Source: Burkholderiales bacterium 39-55-53 (GTDB lineage Bacteria; Pseudomonadota; Gammaproteobacteria; Burkholderiales; Burkholderiaceae_C). From it: a stretch of 64,000 bases of DNA. Position numbers and translations under genes: made by a program. The stretch covers positions 1-64,000 of the forward strand of contig NCJK01000005.1 in the NCBI GenBank assembly GCA_002282445.1. The letters run 5' to 3'. This document shows positions 24,946 through 35,579 of the stretch, one piece after another. The stretch's first letter is position 1. Every line of letters starts with the position of its first letter. Under the pieces are notes generated by a model that saw only the letters and a list, made by a program, of their open reading frames with translations, searched no databases and was not told where the DNA came from.

Positions 24946-24980
24946 ATTTCTTTAAAACTGTTGTGTTATGGGCAAAAAAC

Positions 24981-25946
24981 CTACAGATTGTAGCAACGCA
25001 AGACCGCCCCATCTCGCCGCACAAAACCACGCCCCACCTTGATATCGATGTTGTGGCCTCGTGTGGTGCAAGCTTTCACCTGCACCAGCAATGCCTGCAG
25101 TTGAGCTGCGCTGGCTTGAGAGTGCTCTAGCGCCAGCCAAAGGCGCAACACGTTCGATTGCCGAGCCTCACTGAGTTGCTGCAAAGCTTTGATCGCAGGT
25201 GGATTGCCCACGATTTGCAAATCTTGTTCAGCCACCTCTTGCAGCAGGGTTTGCGCTTGCGCCGCATGCGAAGCACTGCGCGCAAAGGTTTGCCTAAAAG
25301 ATGGGAATGCCTGCTCAATCACAGGCAGCAACTCAGCACGGATACGGTTGCGTGTGTAGCGCGTGTCTTCATTGGTGGGGTCTTCAACCCAGGCTTGGCC
25401 TGAAGCCCTAAGAGCATCACGTAAGGCGGCCCCAGGCACATCCAACCAAGGGCGGTGATAAGTCACACCATGACGCTCAGCCACGGCTGGCATACAAGCC
25501 AGACCAGGCAAGCCTGCACCACGTGAGAGCGCCAGCAGCAAGGTCTCCACTTGGTCATCCGCATGCTGCGCCAAGGCCATGTCTTTGATGTGTCCACCCC
25601 AGTTATTTTGCAGTGCCTCAGCCAGCGCTCGGTAACGGGCTTGACGAGCGGCATCTTCTGGGCTTTCGCCCACTGCGTGAGCTGCGTTGACCCGTTGCAC
25701 CACCAGCGGCACATAAAGGCGCTCACACAGCGCCACGCAATGCGCTTCAAAATCATCTGCTGCCGTTTGTAAACCGTGATGCACATGGACAGCATGCACC
25801 TTGCCCGGCCAACGTGTGGCACAGGCAACTAGTAAGGCGGTGGAATCGGCCCCGCCGCTGAGTGCAACGGAGAATGGGCCTAAGTGCTGGAGCGCGTCCA
25901 GCGAGGGGAAATCAGCGTTCAGCTTTGGTGTCGGTGAAGCGGCCAT
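24981..25946 (-). CDS. tilS: tRNA(Ile)-lysidine synthetase
   Basis: TilS modifies the anticodon C34 of the AUA-reading tRNA-Ile to lysidine with ATP and lysine. The PP-loop SGGADST lies at 30-36 and [11 protein letters not shown] and [20 protein letters not shown] follow, as in the family. At 321 residues it is shorter than E. coli TilS (432), with a reduced C-terminal part, seen in many betaproteobacteria. The start overlaps accA by 35 bases; a later start is possible but the N-terminus before the PP-loop is normal. Confidence 0.93.
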   Translation of the reverse strand: MAASPTPKLNADFPSLDALQHLGPFSVALSGGADSTALLVACATRWPGKVHAVHVHHGLQTAADDFEAHCVALCERLYVPLVVQRVNAAHAVGESPEDAARQARYRALAEALQNNWGGHIKDMALAQHADDQVETLLLALSRGAGLPGLACMPAVAERHGVTYHRPWLDVPGAALRDALRASGQAWVEDPTNEDTRYTRNRIRAELLPVIEQAFPSFRQTFARSASHAAQAQTLLQEVAEQDLQIVGNPPAIKALQQLSEARQSNVLRLWLALEHSQASAAQLQALLVQVKACTTRGHNIDIKVGRGFVRRDGAVLRCYNL

Positions 25947-26886
25947 AGCTTTGCAGACGCTCGTAACGCTTGTCGAGCAACTCTTTGACCTTCATGTCCG
26001 TCACTTGGCGCCAAGCGTCGTTCAGGCCGCGCTTGAGTTGAGCTGCCATTTGCTTGGGGTCACGGTGCGCGCCACCCACTGGCTCATTCACGATTTTGTC
26101 GACCAAACCCAAGGCCTTCAGGCGATGGGCGGTGATGCCCAATTGCTCTGCAGCATCTTCGGCACGGTCAGATGTTTTCCACAAGATCGAGGCACAGCCT
26201 TCAGGGCTAATGACTGAGTACACCGAGTACTGCAGCATCAGCACTTGGTCAGCCACGCTGATGGCCAATGCGCCGCCCGAGCCACCTTCACCAATGATGG
26301 TGGTGATGATCGGCACTTCGAGTTGGGCCATTTCAAAAATATTGCGGCCAATCGCTTCAGATTGGCTACGCTCTTCCGCGTCAATGCCGGGGTAAGCGCC
26401 GGGGGTGTCCACAAAGGTGAACACAGGCAGCTTGAACTTCTCAGCGGTCTTCATCAAACGCAAAGCTTTGCGGTAGCCCTCTGGACGGCTCATACCAAAG
26501 TTACGCGCTACGCGCTCTTTGGTGTCGCGGCCTTTTTGTTGGCCCAAGACCATGCAAGCATTGCCATTGAAACGGGCCAAACCACCCACGATGCTCAAGT
26601 CATCGGCAAAGTGACGATCACCATGCATTTCAACAAAGTCAGTGAAGATTTCTTTGATGTAGTCCAGTGTGTAAGGACGCTCGGCGTGGCGGGCGATTTT
26701 GGTGATCTGCCAAGGTGTGAGGTCGCTGTAAATCTCTTTGGTCAGCTGCATGCTTTTCTTGCTGAGCTGGTCGATCTCGTCCGAGATGTCCACCGCTGAC
26801 TCGCTTTGCACATAGCGCAGCTCTTCGATCTTGCCTTCTAGTTCAGCAATCGGTTGTTCAAAGTCGAGGAAAGTTCGTTTAGCCAA
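25912..26886 (-). CDS. accA: Acetyl-CoA carboxylase carboxyltransferase alpha subunit
   Basis: With AccD it moves the carboxyl group from biotin to acetyl-CoA, the committed step of fatty acid synthesis. The 324-residue protein begins [20 protein letters not shown] and has [43 protein letters not shown] and [11 protein letters not shown], all AccA hallmarks. Cotranscribed with tilS downstream (overlap) and near the glycosylase gene upstream. Confidence 0.98.
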   Translation of the reverse strand: MAKRTFLDFEQPIAELEGKIEELRYVQSESAVDISDEIDQLSKKSMQLTKEIYSDLTPWQITKIARHAERPYTLDYIKEIFTDFVEMHGDRHFADDLSIVGGLARFNGNACMVLGQQKGRDTKERVARNFGMSRPEGYRKALRLMKTAEKFKLPVFTFVDTPGAYPGIDAEERSQSEAIGRNIFEMAQLEVPIITTIIGEGGSGGALAISVADQVLMLQYSVYSVISPEGCASILWKTSDRAEDAAEQLGITAHRLKALGLVDKIVNEPVGGAHRDPKQMAAQLKRGLNDAWRQVTDMKVKELLDKRYERLQSYGRFTDTKAER

Positions 26887-26907
26887 AATTCATTACTCCT
26901 TAGCCGC

Positions 26908-27552
26908 TCAGTAAGCCACTGGCAGCGGATCTAGCGATCGCCAAATATACCAAGTCGCCACACTGCAGTAAGGCGCCCATGCCGCAGCCACCTCACGGGC
27001 TTCGCTGCGGCTGACCGCCTCGCCCGAGAAATAGTTGTGGCTAATCCCGTTGATCAAGCCCACATCGTCCAGCGGCAAAACATTAGGCCGCATGAGATGG
27101 AACATCAAAAACATCTCAGCCGTCCAGCGACCAATGCCGCGAATAGCGACCAACTCTTCGATGATGGCGTCATCCGTCATCTCAGACCATTTCTTCACAT
27201 GTAATGCGCCATTGTCAAAGTGCAGCGCCAAATCCACGATGTATTCGACCTTGCGGGCGGACAAACCTGCGGCACGCATGTCATCCACCTTGAGCTTGAG
27301 CACATTGACGGGTGTGATTTTGCGAGGCAGACTGGCAAAGCGGTCCCACACGGTTTGGGCCGCCTTGACCGACACCTGTTGGCCCACAATGCTGCGCGCC
27401 AGCGTGACAAACGCGTCGCCGCGCGACTGCAAGGAAGCTTCACCAAACTGAGGAATCAGGCGCTTCATCACCCGATCTTTTTTCATCAGGTGTTTGCAGG
27501 CCTCACCCCAGTATTCGGGTGTGGCAACAATGATTTTTTCGTTAGGGGCCAT
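26908..27552 (-). CDS. DNA-3-methyladenine glycosylase (AlkA-like, HhH-GPD)
   Basis: Base-excision enzyme that removes alkylated purines. HhH motif GIGRWTAEMF at 139-148, catalytic Asp in LPLDDVGL (162/163), and the fold text RSIVGQQVSVKAA at 54-66 identify the HhH-GPD class II family. I chose MAPNEKII (214 residues): this places the start 2 bases after the cysS stop; a start six codons upstream would overlap cysS. No iron-sulfur Cys cluster, so it is not a MutY or Nth type. Confidence 0.9.
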   Translation of the reverse strand: MAPNEKIIVATPEYWGEACKHLMKKDRVMKRLIPQFGEASLQSRGDAFVTLARSIVGQQVSVKAAQTVWDRFASLPRKITPVNVLKLKVDDMRAAGLSARKVEYIVDLALHFDNGALHVKKWSEMTDDAIIEELVAIRGIGRWTAEMFLMFHLMRPNVLPLDDVGLINGISHNYFSGEAVSRSEAREVAAAWAPYCSVATWYIWRSLDPLPVAY

Positions 27553-27554
27553 GT

Positions 27555-28928
27555 TTAGCCACGCTCCCACGTCGTGCCCGTGGGCGAGTCTTTGAGCACG
27601 ATGCCTTCGGCTGCCAAAGCTTGGCGAATACGGTCGGCTTCTACAAAGTTCTTGGCGGCCTTGGCGGCTGCGCGTGCAGCGATTTGCGCTTGAATAGCAT
27701 CTTCGTCTACGCCAGCGCCTGCTTGGGCAAAGGCTTTGGGATCGTCTTGCAACAAACCCAAAACGCCGCCCAAGGCTTTGAGCAAGCCAGCAGTCTGCGC
27801 AGACTGTGTACGGTTGACTTCACCAGCTAATTCAAACAACACAGCCACAGCTTCGGGCGTACCAAAGTCTTCGTCCATCGCGGCTTTAAAACGCGCTGCA
27901 TGGGGCTCGGTCCAATCGATCGTCACCTCATCAGGAACAACAGTACCCAACGCGGTGTAAAGGCGTTTCAAAGCACCACGTGCATCGTTCAAATGCACAT
28001 CGCTGTAATTGAGCTGGCTGCGGTAGTGGCTGCGCACCACGAAGAAGCGGACCGTCTCTGCATCAAACTCTTTGAGCACATCACGGATGGTGAAAAAGTT
28101 GCCCAAGCTCTTGGACATTTTTTCGTTGTCCACGTTAATGAAGCCGTTATGCATCCACACGCTGGCCATTTTTTGGCCATTGGCACCTTCGCTTTGGGCG
28201 ATTTCGTTCTCGTGGTGTGGAAACTGCAAGTCAGCGCCACCGCCATGAATATCAAAGCTCTGACCCAGCATCTCACAACTCATAGCAGAGCACTCAATGT
28301 GCCAGCCTGGGCGGCCTGCGCCAAAGGGGCTGGCCCACTTCACCTCTTCTGGCTCGCTCTCTTTGGCGGATTTCCAAAGCACAAAGTCCAACGGATCTTG
28401 TTTGCCGTCGTCCACGGCCACGCGCTCACCCGCTTGCAACTCATCCAATGATTTACCCGACAACTTGCCGTAGCCTGGGAACTTGCGCACAGCGTAGTTC
28501 ACATCGCCATTGCTGGCTTGGTAGGCCAAGCCTTTGTCTTGCAAAGTACCAATCATGGCCAACATTTGCGGCACATAGTCCATCGCACGGGGCTCGTGCG
28601 TGGGGCGCTCGATGCCCAAAGCATCCGCATCTTGGTGCAAAGCATCAATCATGCGATCAGTCAGGCCGCGCACGGTTTCACCATTTTCCAGCGAACGCTT
28701 GATGATCTTGTCGTCAATGTCGGTGATGTTGCGCACATAGGTCACGCGGTAGCCACTAGCTTTGAGCCAACGCTGCACCACGTCAAACGCCACCATCGAA
28801 CGGGCATGGCCCAGATGACACAGGTCATACACGGTCATGCCGCACACGTACATGCGCACATGGCCAGGTTCTAACGGCGAAAAGTTCTCCAGCGCACGCG
28901 TGAGCGTGTTGTGAATGCGAAGCGTCAT
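27555..28928 (-). CDS. cysS: Cysteinyl-tRNA synthetase
   Basis: Charges tRNA-Cys. Class I synthetase with the Cys29 zinc ligand in [14 protein letters not shown]-type HLGH at 38-41, GWHIECSAM and the KMSKS text [12 protein letters not shown]. Start at [11 protein letters not shown] is the normal N-terminus (457 residues); the eight extra codons upstream (MRSSLDSL) are not conserved. The glycosylase gene begins 2 bases past the stop. Confidence 0.98.
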   Translation of the reverse strand: MTLRIHNTLTRALENFSPLEPGHVRMYVCGMTVYDLCHLGHARSMVAFDVVQRWLKASGYRVTYVRNITDIDDKIIKRSLENGETVRGLTDRMIDALHQDADALGIERPTHEPRAMDYVPQMLAMIGTLQDKGLAYQASNGDVNYAVRKFPGYGKLSGKSLDELQAGERVAVDDGKQDPLDFVLWKSAKESEPEEVKWASPFGAGRPGWHIECSAMSCEMLGQSFDIHGGGADLQFPHHENEIAQSEGANGQKMASVWMHNGFINVDNEKMSKSLGNFFTIRDVLKEFDAETVRFFVVRSHYRSQLNYSDVHLNDARGALKRLYTALGTVVPDEVTIDWTEPHAARFKAAMDEDFGTPEAVAVLFELAGEVNRTQSAQTAGLLKALGGVLGLLQDDPKAFAQAGAGVDEDAIQAQIAARAAAKAAKNFVEADRIRQALAAEGIVLKDSPTGTTWERG

Positions 28929-29030
28929 GAGTGAATCGAGAGAAGACCGCAAAGATGGGTCGGTAATGAGGTGAAAGCCAAAGAGTCGTCCAGACCCTCT
29001 GTTTTACAATGTATGAAGTATACAAAGCAC

Positions 29031-29696
29031 ATGACAAACCCTCACGCACTCTCAAATCGCATGCCTTTGGCCATGATCGATAGCTTTCAACTTCGCACAC
29101 TCGCCCTTTGCAAAGTTCATAAGTTTTGCTTTTTGACATTGGGATTTTCGTTATTGGCGACCATAAGTCCAATCCAAGCCCAAAGCGTGGACGCAGAGGA
29201 ATGGCAACCGGGTCAATCGCTGACGATCAAAAAAATTGCCAGCACGCCCCATAACGATGTTCGAAAGTTGTTGCGCCAAGCGAAGTACCAACAAGCATTG
29301 CTGCTGGTCAATAAAAACCTAGCCACCAACCCGCGTGATCCACAAATGCGGTTTTGGCAAGGGTTTATCTTTGAACAGATGGGACAACCTGACATGGCGC
29401 TTCAGGTCTACCTAGAGTTGACCCGCGAGTTTCCTGAACTGGCTGAGCCGTTTAACAACTTAGGGGCCATCTACGCCGCCAAGGGTGACTACCCAAAGGC
29501 CAAAGCAGCACTAGACAATGCCTTGCGTGCCAATCCGAATTACGCGGCAGCCCACGAGAACATGGGTGATTTGCTGGTCAATATGGCGCGTCAATCCTAT
29601 GAACGCTCTTTGACCATCGAGCCCAAGCAAAGTGGCATTTCCCAAAAGATTGAACAAATCAAACCCGTCCTAGAAATTACCCAAGGCAAACCATGA
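29031..29696 (+). CDS. TPR-repeat protein, probably exported
   Basis: A TPR scaffold protein. The N-terminal segment (FCFLTLGFSLLATISPIQAQ) looks like a signal peptide ending AQ-S; three TPR units follow, in the text QALLLVNKNLATNPRDPQMRFWQGF, MALQVYLELTREFPELAEPFNNLG and PKAKAALDNALRANPNYAAAHENMG. Such proteins often precede the periplasmic cyclophilin in these genomes; the ATGA overlap with it shows one operon. The start is uncertain: the frame is open from 28971 and ATGs occur at 29031, 29061 and 29073; none has a clear ribosome site. Confidence 0.8.
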   Translation: MTNPHALSNRMPLAMIDSFQLRTLALCKVHKFCFLTLGFSLLATISPIQAQSVDAEEWQPGQSLTIKKIASTPHNDVRKLLRQAKYQQALLLVNKNLATNPRDPQMRFWQGFIFEQMGQPDMALQVYLELTREFPELAEPFNNLGAIYAAKGDYPKAKAALDNALRANPNYAAAHENMGDLLVNMARQSYERSLTIEPKQSGISQKIEQIKPVLEITQGKP

Positions 29697-30295
29697 CACT
29701 TTCATCTGTGACCCGCCGTTTATTGTGTAAAGCCAGCTTTTTGGCCCTCGCCTTCGCAGGCTTGACGCACAGCGCCATTGCCCAAGAAGCGCCACGCGTC
29801 AAGTTCGTCACCAATGCCGGTGAATTCGTGGTCGAGGTCTACCCAGACAAAGCCCCCAAAACAGTCGAGAACTTCTTGCAATACGTACGCGATAAGCATT
29901 ACGACGGCACGATTTTTCACCGCGTGATTGCTAACTTCATGGTGCAAGGTGGCGGCTACGACCAACGCTATTTGGAACGTCGCACACGCCCACCCGTTGA
30001 ACACGAAGGCCGTGAAGCCTTGGCCAAGGGCGGTCCGCGCAATACAGTGGGCACTCTGGCCATGGCACGCACCAACGCACCTCACTCAGCCACTGCTCAG
30101 TTCTTTATCAACGTGGTGGACAACGGTTTTCTGGACCCCAACCCACAGCAGCCTGGCTACACCGTGTTTGGCAAAGTCGTCTCCGGCATGGAAACCGTTC
30201 AAAAAATTCGCAGCGTGCCTACAGGCTTTGGTGGCCCCTTTCCCTCTGACGTGCCGCAAACACCCATCGTGATTCAATCTGCCCGCTTGCTTTAA
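29693..30295 (+). CDS. ppiA: Periplasmic peptidyl-prolyl cis-trans isomerase (cyclophilin)
   Basis: Cyclophilin with a signal peptide (about residues 1-30, cleavage after AIA). The active region reads [15 protein letters not shown] and [18 protein letters not shown], both canonical. It catalyses proline isomerisation in folding of exported proteins. The 200 residues compare with 190 in E. coli PpiA. A cytoplasmic paralogue follows 44 bases later, so these two are an old tandem duplication. Confidence 0.93.
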   Translation: MTLSSVTRRLLCKASFLALAFAGLTHSAIAQEAPRVKFVTNAGEFVVEVYPDKAPKTVENFLQYVRDKHYDGTIFHRVIANFMVQGGGYDQRYLERRTRPPVEHEGREALAKGGPRNTVGTLAMARTNAPHSATAQFFINVVDNGFLDPNPQQPGYTVFGKVVSGMETVQKIRSVPTGFGGPFPSDVPQTPIVIQSARLL

Positions 30296-30339
30296 GCACA
30301 CGGCTTAAATCCCTCTTATTCAATTCAAGGAAATACACC

Positions 30340-30846
30340 ATGAGCAACCCTCAAATCGAACTGCACATCGCCGGCCAAGGCATCATCACCATCGAACTCG
30401 ATGCTGAAAAAGCGCCCAAGTGCGCTGAAAACTTCTTGAACTACGTGAACAAGGGTCACTACAACAACACCATTTTTCACCGCGTGATTCCAGGCTTCAT
30501 GGTGCAAGGCGGCGGCTTTGAGCCAGGCATGACACAAAAAGATTGCGACGAGCCAATCGAGAACGAAGCCAACAACGGCCTCAAAAACAACCACTACACG
30601 TTGGCCATGGCTCGCACATCCGATCCACACTCGGCCACAGCCCAGTTCTTCATCAACGTGGCTGACAACGACTTCTTGAACCACAAAGCACCCAGCATGC
30701 AAGGCTGGGGCTATGCCGTGTTTGGCAAAGTCGTAGCTGGCCAAGACGTGGTCGACAAAATCGCCGCTGTCAAAACTGGCCGCAAAGGCTTCCATGACGA
30801 CGTGCCAAAAGAAGACGTCGTGATCGAAAAAGCAGTGGCGCTCTAA
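30340..30846 (+). CDS. ppiB: Cytoplasmic peptidyl-prolyl cis-trans isomerase
   Basis: Cyclophilin without a signal sequence, 168 residues, PpiB type: [19 protein letters not shown] and [26 protein letters not shown] purine-rich CAAGGAAA lies before the ATG. It follows the exported paralogue and precedes lpxH by 9 bases. Confidence 0.96.
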   Translation: MSNPQIELHIAGQGIITIELDAEKAPKCAENFLNYVNKGHYNNTIFHRVIPGFMVQGGGFEPGMTQKDCDEPIENEANNGLKNNHYTLAMARTSDPHSATAQFFINVADNDFLNHKAPSMQGWGYAVFGKVVAGQDVVDKIAAVKTGRKGFHDDVPKEDVVIEKAVAL

Positions 30847-30855
30847 GCCTCATTT

Positions 30856-31674
30856 ATGTCCACACCACCTCTGCTGCCCCAGCCTGTACCCAGCGTACAA
30901 GCACCGCAGCACTGGCAGCGTGTGGACTTCATCTCAGACCTGCATCTAGATGCCCATGAGCCCGCCACATTTGAGGCGTGGGCTCAACACATGGCGCACA
31001 CATCCGCAGACGCCATATTCATCTTGGGTGATTTGTTCGAGGTCTGGGTAGGCGACGACAACCAAGACCCCTTCGCTTTGAAGTGCATCGCCGCAATCAA
31101 AGCCACCGCGCAGCGTATGCCCGTGTATTTCATGTGCGGCAACAGAGATTTTTTGGTGGGTGCGCGCTTACTTGAAGCCACTGGCATGCAGGGCTTGAGT
31201 GACCCCTCGGTGCTTGACCTTGGTTCGGCGAACGGCGCAACACCCACGCGCATCTTGCTCAGCCACGGCGATGCCCTCTGCTTGGACGACCAGGACTATT
31301 TGGCGTTTCGCGCTCAAGTGCGCCAACCCGAGTGGCAAGCAACCTTCTTAGCCAAGCCTTTGGCCGAGCGCCAAGCCTATGCGCGAGACGTGCGAAGCCA
31401 AAGTGAAGCACTCAAGCGCAGTCACACAGACTATGCCGATGTCGATACCCAAGCGGCCATCGCGTGGCTCAAGGCAACAGATGCCCAAATACTTCTGCAC
31501 GGTCACACCCATAAGCCTGCGGTGCATGACTTGGGCAATGGCTTGAGCCGTTGGGTGCTGAGCGATTGGCATGCGGATGCCCAGCCGCCTCGCCTAGAAG
31601 TTTTGAGCTGGCTTCGCCAAAACGAACAAAGCCCCACACGGGAGCTTTGTCGATTGCCACTGAGCGTGGCTTAG
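30856..31674 (+). CDS. lpxH: UDP-2,3-diacylglucosamine diphosphatase
   Basis: Lipid A synthesis: splits UDP-2,3-diacylglucosamine to lipid X and UMP. Calcineurin-type metal sites are present: DLH at 28-30, GDLFEVWVGDD at 58-68, GNRDF at 95-99, SHGD at 136-139 and HGHTHKP in the C-terminal part. The protein is 272 residues, about 30 longer than the E. coli enzyme because of an N-terminal Pro-rich extension. Membrane-associated. Confidence 0.93.
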   Translation: MSTPPLLPQPVPSVQAPQHWQRVDFISDLHLDAHEPATFEAWAQHMAHTSADAIFILGDLFEVWVGDDNQDPFALKCIAAIKATAQRMPVYFMCGNRDFLVGARLLEATGMQGLSDPSVLDLGSANGATPTRILLSHGDALCLDDQDYLAFRAQVRQPEWQATFLAKPLAERQAYARDVRSQSEALKRSHTDYADVDTQAAIAWLKATDAQILLHGHTHKPAVHDLGNGLSRWVLSDWHADAQPPRLEVLSWLRQNEQSPTRELCRLPLSVA

Positions 31675-31694
31675 CGTTTGTCTGAACGCTTGAA

Positions 31695-34487
31695 TTAGCG
31701 CTTCAGCAACACCTTCAGTGCCGATTGCAGACGACGCGCCAACGCTTCGTCATAAGCACCACCCAACACCTGAGCCGCATCAGTCGCCCACGTCATTTGT
31801 GGTGATGGGTCATTGCGACGCGTGAGCATTTGCAACTGCAAGGCACGACGGGCGTCCATGTGCGCGGCAGGTGTAGGCAAGTCAGCTGCCACTTCCAAGC
31901 GCAACAAAGGTGTCACCACCTCGCCTTTTGGCTCGGCAGACACTGCTTGCGCCCATTGCGTACGCTGAGCAGGGTTGAGCTTGCTGCCAATCGCTTGCGC
32001 GGCTGGTACTTGGGCTGCATCGCGCTTTTCCCAAGCGTGCATCAACTGGGTCAACACTTCGCCGTGGGCTTGTGAAGCCAATCGACGCAAGGCGTCTTGC
32101 GCTGACTCCAAAGCATGACGTTGCGCACGGAAAGCCGCATCGCCCAAACGTGGACCACGAGGCGCAAAGCCTTCACGGCCGCCGTCACGACCAAAACCTG
32201 GCTTGTCGCCAAACTTGCCGCCTGGCTTGCCATCGCGGCCGCGACCAGCGGGTGCAACTTCGGTACGTTTTTGGCCTGGGCGGTCATCACCGCGCACAGC
32301 GACCACAGGGCGAGGTGCGACTTTGGGTTTGACAGGCGCAACTTCGGCTGCTGGCTCTGCGGCTTCTGCAGAGTTGTCAGCAGGCTGCTCTGCGTTTGCT
32401 TCAACGCTTGCTTCGTCCGAACTGTGTGCTGCACCGCTTGATGCAGCTTCGGCTGATGCGTCAGTCGTCATTTCTGTAGTGGGTTCAGCCGCGGCGCTGG
32501 CGGCGACCGCTTCAGCTGAAGCCTCAGGGGTAGCAACAGGCGCAGGGGTTGCCGCTGGGGCCACCACTTCACCACGCGCGATTTGCTCCAACACTTGCAT
32601 CGCTGCACGAATAGCTGCTGCATCGCCTTTGGCGGTGGCCGAATCCAAAGCCTTGGCGGCATCTAACACTGCTTTGTCGTGAGGTGTCAGCGCGGCTTGG
32701 GATTGTTCACGCACCGATGACTTGCGAGCAAACGCTTCGTCAATCGGTTGACGGAAAGCGTCCCACAGTTTTTGTTCCTGCTTGCGATCGAGCACCACAG
32801 CGTGAGCTTCTTCTTGCCAGCGTTGTTGCAAGGCTTTGACGGCATCCACACGCAAGGTGGGCGCAGCGCCCAAAGCTTGCGCTTCGGCAATCAGCGCATG
32901 GCGGCGCGCCAGGCTGGCCTTTTGCATCACTTCCAGCGGTTCATGCGCTGCGTGAATAGCGGCCTTCCAAACAGGCTGCAATTCGGCGAACATTTTTTCG
33001 CTCAGGTGGCCGCTTTCGCGCCAGCGTTGTGCGAACTGGTGCAACTGACGAGCCACACCTTTCCAGTCTGGGCCATTGGCATGCTCCACCGTCCACGCTT
33101 TGACTTCTTCAATCAAAGCCAAACGTTGAGCTTTGTGCGCCGTGGTTTGAGCACGGGCTTCTTTGAGCCAGGCATCCACCACTTCGTGGGCACGGTTGCA
33201 AGCGCTGTCAAAGCGCTTCCACAACGCGGGGTTGGGTGCAGCTTCTTTGTCGATTTTTTTCCATTGCTCGCGCAGGCCACGCAAGGTCTCTTGCATCTTG
33301 CGGCCGCCCATGGCGGGAATCCGAACCACTTCATCCGCTTTGGCAGCTGGTTTTTCTGCGGCAGGCGCTTGCGCAGAAGCGTCGGGCGCAGTCGTCTCGT
33401 TAGTCACTTCTGCTGGTGACGCAACTTCTAAGGCAGGCGCTGCACTAGCTTCTGGTGTGCTGACGACCTCAGTGGCCACTGCCTCATTCAAGATGACTTC
33501 AGCTGTTGCCTCGTGGGAAGGTGCTGCTTCATCAGCCTTAGCCACTTTGGCTTTTGCGGGCTTGGCCGAAGGCGCAGGCTTGAACAAAGCCTCTGCTTGC
33601 ATGGCCAGCTCTAGACGTTTTTGATCCACCACGGCTTTGTCAGCCGTAGGCTTGACCTTGCGGGTCGCGTCCACGCCAGCAGCGGGCTTGGCTGCTTTTT
33701 CTGGCACGGCAGCTTGGGGTAACACTTCGCCACGCGCCACACGAATTTGGTCAGACCATGCTGGCACGGCTGGCAACGGCGCTGCAGCATCGGCCGCAGC
33801 GGCTTCAGTCAAGGTCAAGGCCTCGCCAAAAGCAGTCCACACGGCTTGCACTTGTTGGGTACTGGTTTGCAGCGCAGGCGCAAACTTGGCGTCGACGCTC
33901 GGCCATTGGGTATCGGCCGCCAAAGCCTGGGCTTGGGCCAGCCAACGGTCGAGGTCGGCTTGCAAGGCTTCGCGTTGAGCCAAGGCTTCTTGCCAAGGCT
34001 TGGTGGACAAGACTTCAATGCGCTGAGCCAACAACACAGCGGCTTCGCGCTGCACTTGGGTTTGGTGTTGCAAGTCTTCAATGGCTTTGACACGTTCGGC
34101 CAAGGCGGTTTTCAATCCGGCCAATGGTTCGCGCGATAACGGCGCACCTGCTTTGGCCGCATCGCGTTGCCAACCCATGGCGTCAGCCAAATTGATGTGG
34201 GGCGCATCGCGCAGAGCTTCGCCTTTGGCGGCCCACTCGACGATCAATGCGTCTTGATCTTTGCTACGGCGCAATTCGTCCAACTTTTCGCGCAACACTT
34301 TGGCAGCACCTTTGTCGCGGTGGCTCATTTCGTCAAAGACGGCTTGAACCTGCTCCAAGGTGGGCTGGCCAGCCAGCCAGTCGCGCAGGTGCGCGGTGCG
34401 CTCTGCTGAGGTAGAAACGGTGAAGGCCCCGCCAGTCAATTTGTCTAAGGCGGCGAGGTCGAGGGATTTGTTGGAAGAATCAGTCAC
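31695..34487 (-). CDS. Large DUF349-repeat protein
   Basis: A 930-residue protein with DUF349 helical repeats (for example LKTALAERVKAIEDL, ETLRGLREQWKKIDKEA, KALQQRWQEEAH and HAWEKRDAAQ), separated by long Ala/Pro/Glu-rich low-complexity linkers (about 270-385 and 630-735) and one Arg/Gly-rich stretch (about 740-785) that may bind nucleic acid. DUF349 proteins are associated with nucleoid or stress functions in other bacteria, but this one's role is unknown. It is convergent with lpxH. Confidence 0.85.
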   Translation of the reverse strand: MTDSSNKSLDLAALDKLTGGAFTVSTSAERTAHLRDWLAGQPTLEQVQAVFDEMSHRDKGAAKVLREKLDELRRSKDQDALIVEWAAKGEALRDAPHINLADAMGWQRDAAKAGAPLSREPLAGLKTALAERVKAIEDLQHQTQVQREAAVLLAQRIEVLSTKPWQEALAQREALQADLDRWLAQAQALAADTQWPSVDAKFAPALQTSTQQVQAVWTAFGEALTLTEAAAADAAAPLPAVPAWSDQIRVARGEVLPQAAVPEKAAKPAAGVDATRKVKPTADKAVVDQKRLELAMQAEALFKPAPSAKPAKAKVAKADEAAPSHEATAEVILNEAVATEVVSTPEASAAPALEVASPAEVTNETTAPDASAQAPAAEKPAAKADEVVRIPAMGGRKMQETLRGLREQWKKIDKEAAPNPALWKRFDSACNRAHEVVDAWLKEARAQTTAHKAQRLALIEEVKAWTVEHANGPDWKGVARQLHQFAQRWRESGHLSEKMFAELQPVWKAAIHAAHEPLEVMQKASLARRHALIAEAQALGAAPTLRVDAVKALQQRWQEEAHAVVLDRKQEQKLWDAFRQPIDEAFARKSSVREQSQAALTPHDKAVLDAAKALDSATAKGDAAAIRAAMQVLEQIARGEVVAPAATPAPVATPEASAEAVAASAAAEPTTEMTTDASAEAASSGAAHSSDEASVEANAEQPADNSAEAAEPAAEVAPVKPKVAPRPVVAVRGDDRPGQKRTEVAPAGRGRDGKPGGKFGDKPGFGRDGGREGFAPRGPRLGDAAFRAQRHALESAQDALRRLASQAHGEVLTQLMHAWEKRDAAQVPAAQAIGSKLNPAQRTQWAQAVSAEPKGEVVTPLLRLEVAADLPTPAAHMDARRALQLQMLTRRNDPSPQMTWATDAAQVLGGAYDEALARRLQSALKVLLKR

Positions 34488-34564
34488 AAGTAGGGCTCAC
34501 AGTAAATTAGGGGTGATTGTCGCCGAGGCTTTAAAATTTCGGCTACTTCCTATTTAATTAATTT

Positions 34565-35401
34565 ATGTCTATTCCCATGTTCGCCCGATTACAGCTAGGT
34601 CTACGTACCTTTGCGTCGGACGTTGCGCAAGGCTTTTTTGCCATTTCCCACAACGGCTTAGCCGTCGTGGGCCTCTCCATCTTCTTCTTTGTCGTGGCGC
34701 TGACCGTGCGCCCCGACCTGCGTGTGGTTACCGAGGCCAAGATCATCAGCTGGCTACAAGAGCGCCAATACGACGAACTGGGCATTGCCACCGATGCCGA
34801 TGCTGTTGACCGCGCCACCGCCACCGACCCCCGCGACTTACCCAAGCAACAAGCCAATCTTGCCTATTGGTTAAGCAAAAAATACCGCGTCGCGCCAGAG
34901 CCATTGAGTGCCTTGGTGTCAGAAGCTTATGACGTGGGCCCAGACAACAACATCGAGCCCACCCTCATCTTGGCCGTCATGGCCATTGAGTCCGGATTCA
35001 ACCCATTTGCCCAAAGTCATGTGGGCGCTCAAGGCCTGATGCAGGTCATGACCAAGGTCCACGAACAAAAATACCAAGGTTTTGGTGGCGCATTGGCTGC
35101 ATTCGACCCCGTAGCCAACGTGCGCGTAGGCGTGAACGTGCTCAAAGAGTGCATCAACCGTGCTGGCAGCCTAGAAGGCGGCCTCAAACTCTATGTGGGC
35201 GCTGGCAATATGAAAGACGACCAAGGCTACGCGGCCAAGGTCATGGCCGAAAACGCACGCCTCCAACAAGTGGCCAAGGGCGTGCAAGTGCCGATTTCCG
35301 CCCCGCCATCCACCGCTGCCGAGGCTGCCACTGCTCGTTTGGAGAGTTTGTGGGAAAAAGCCCAGCGTTTAACCCCTTTTGGTAAAGATGACGAGGAATA
35401 A
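34565..35401 (+). CDS. Membrane-anchored lytic transglycosylase (SLT domain)
   Basis: Cuts the MurNAc-GlcNAc link of peptidoglycan. One N-terminal membrane helix (about 30-48) anchors a periplasmic SLT domain with AIESGFNPFAQSHVGAQGLMQVM, catalytic Glu142 and the LMQ of the fold. The C-terminal 40 residues are a Pro/Ala linker. It starts 77 bases from the DUF349 gene on the opposite strand, and a ZTP riboswitch follows. Confidence 0.9.
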   Translation: MSIPMFARLQLGLRTFASDVAQGFFAISHNGLAVVGLSIFFFVVALTVRPDLRVVTEAKIISWLQERQYDELGIATDADAVDRATATDPRDLPKQQANLAYWLSKKYRVAPEPLSALVSEAYDVGPDNNIEPTLILAVMAIESGFNPFAQSHVGAQGLMQVMTKVHEQKYQGFGGALAAFDPVANVRVGVNVLKECINRAGSLEGGLKLYVGAGNMKDDQGYAAKVMAENARLQQVAKGVQVPISAPPSTAAEAATARLESLWEKAQRLTPFGKDDEE

Positions 35402-35429
35402 GTTGTTGTGAAGCGCGGTAAACTCTGAC

Positions 35430-35548
35430 CCGCGCGCAACTGGCGATAGGCGTAACAGGTTGACCTGATACCGCTGACGTGGATGTATGACCACTGGGAA
35501 GCGCGCAGCCTCTGTTCACAGAGGTGTTTTGCCGTTCGCCTGGGCAGC
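35430..35548 (+). ncRNA. ZTP (pfl) riboswitch before glyA
   Basis: The region carries the conserved blocks of the ZTP riboswitch: CGCGCAACTGGCGATAGG, GACCACTGGGAAGCGCGC and GCCGTTCGCCTGGGCAG, with the two GC-rich arms pairing CGCGC/GCGCG. It senses the purine intermediate ZTP/ZMP, a marker of low formyl-folate. AGGA at 35568-35571 is the glyA ribosome site. The CTGCCAG just after it can pair with the aptamer's CTGGGCAG, so control of translation is a plausible mechanism. Confidence 0.9.
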
Positions 35549-35579
35549 CATTACTTCACCTTTTTCTAGGACTGCCAGT

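Noticed and set aside
35487-35579. N-terminal extension of glyA
   Set aside because: These codons are the ZTP riboswitch, and the family starts at MYNRN.
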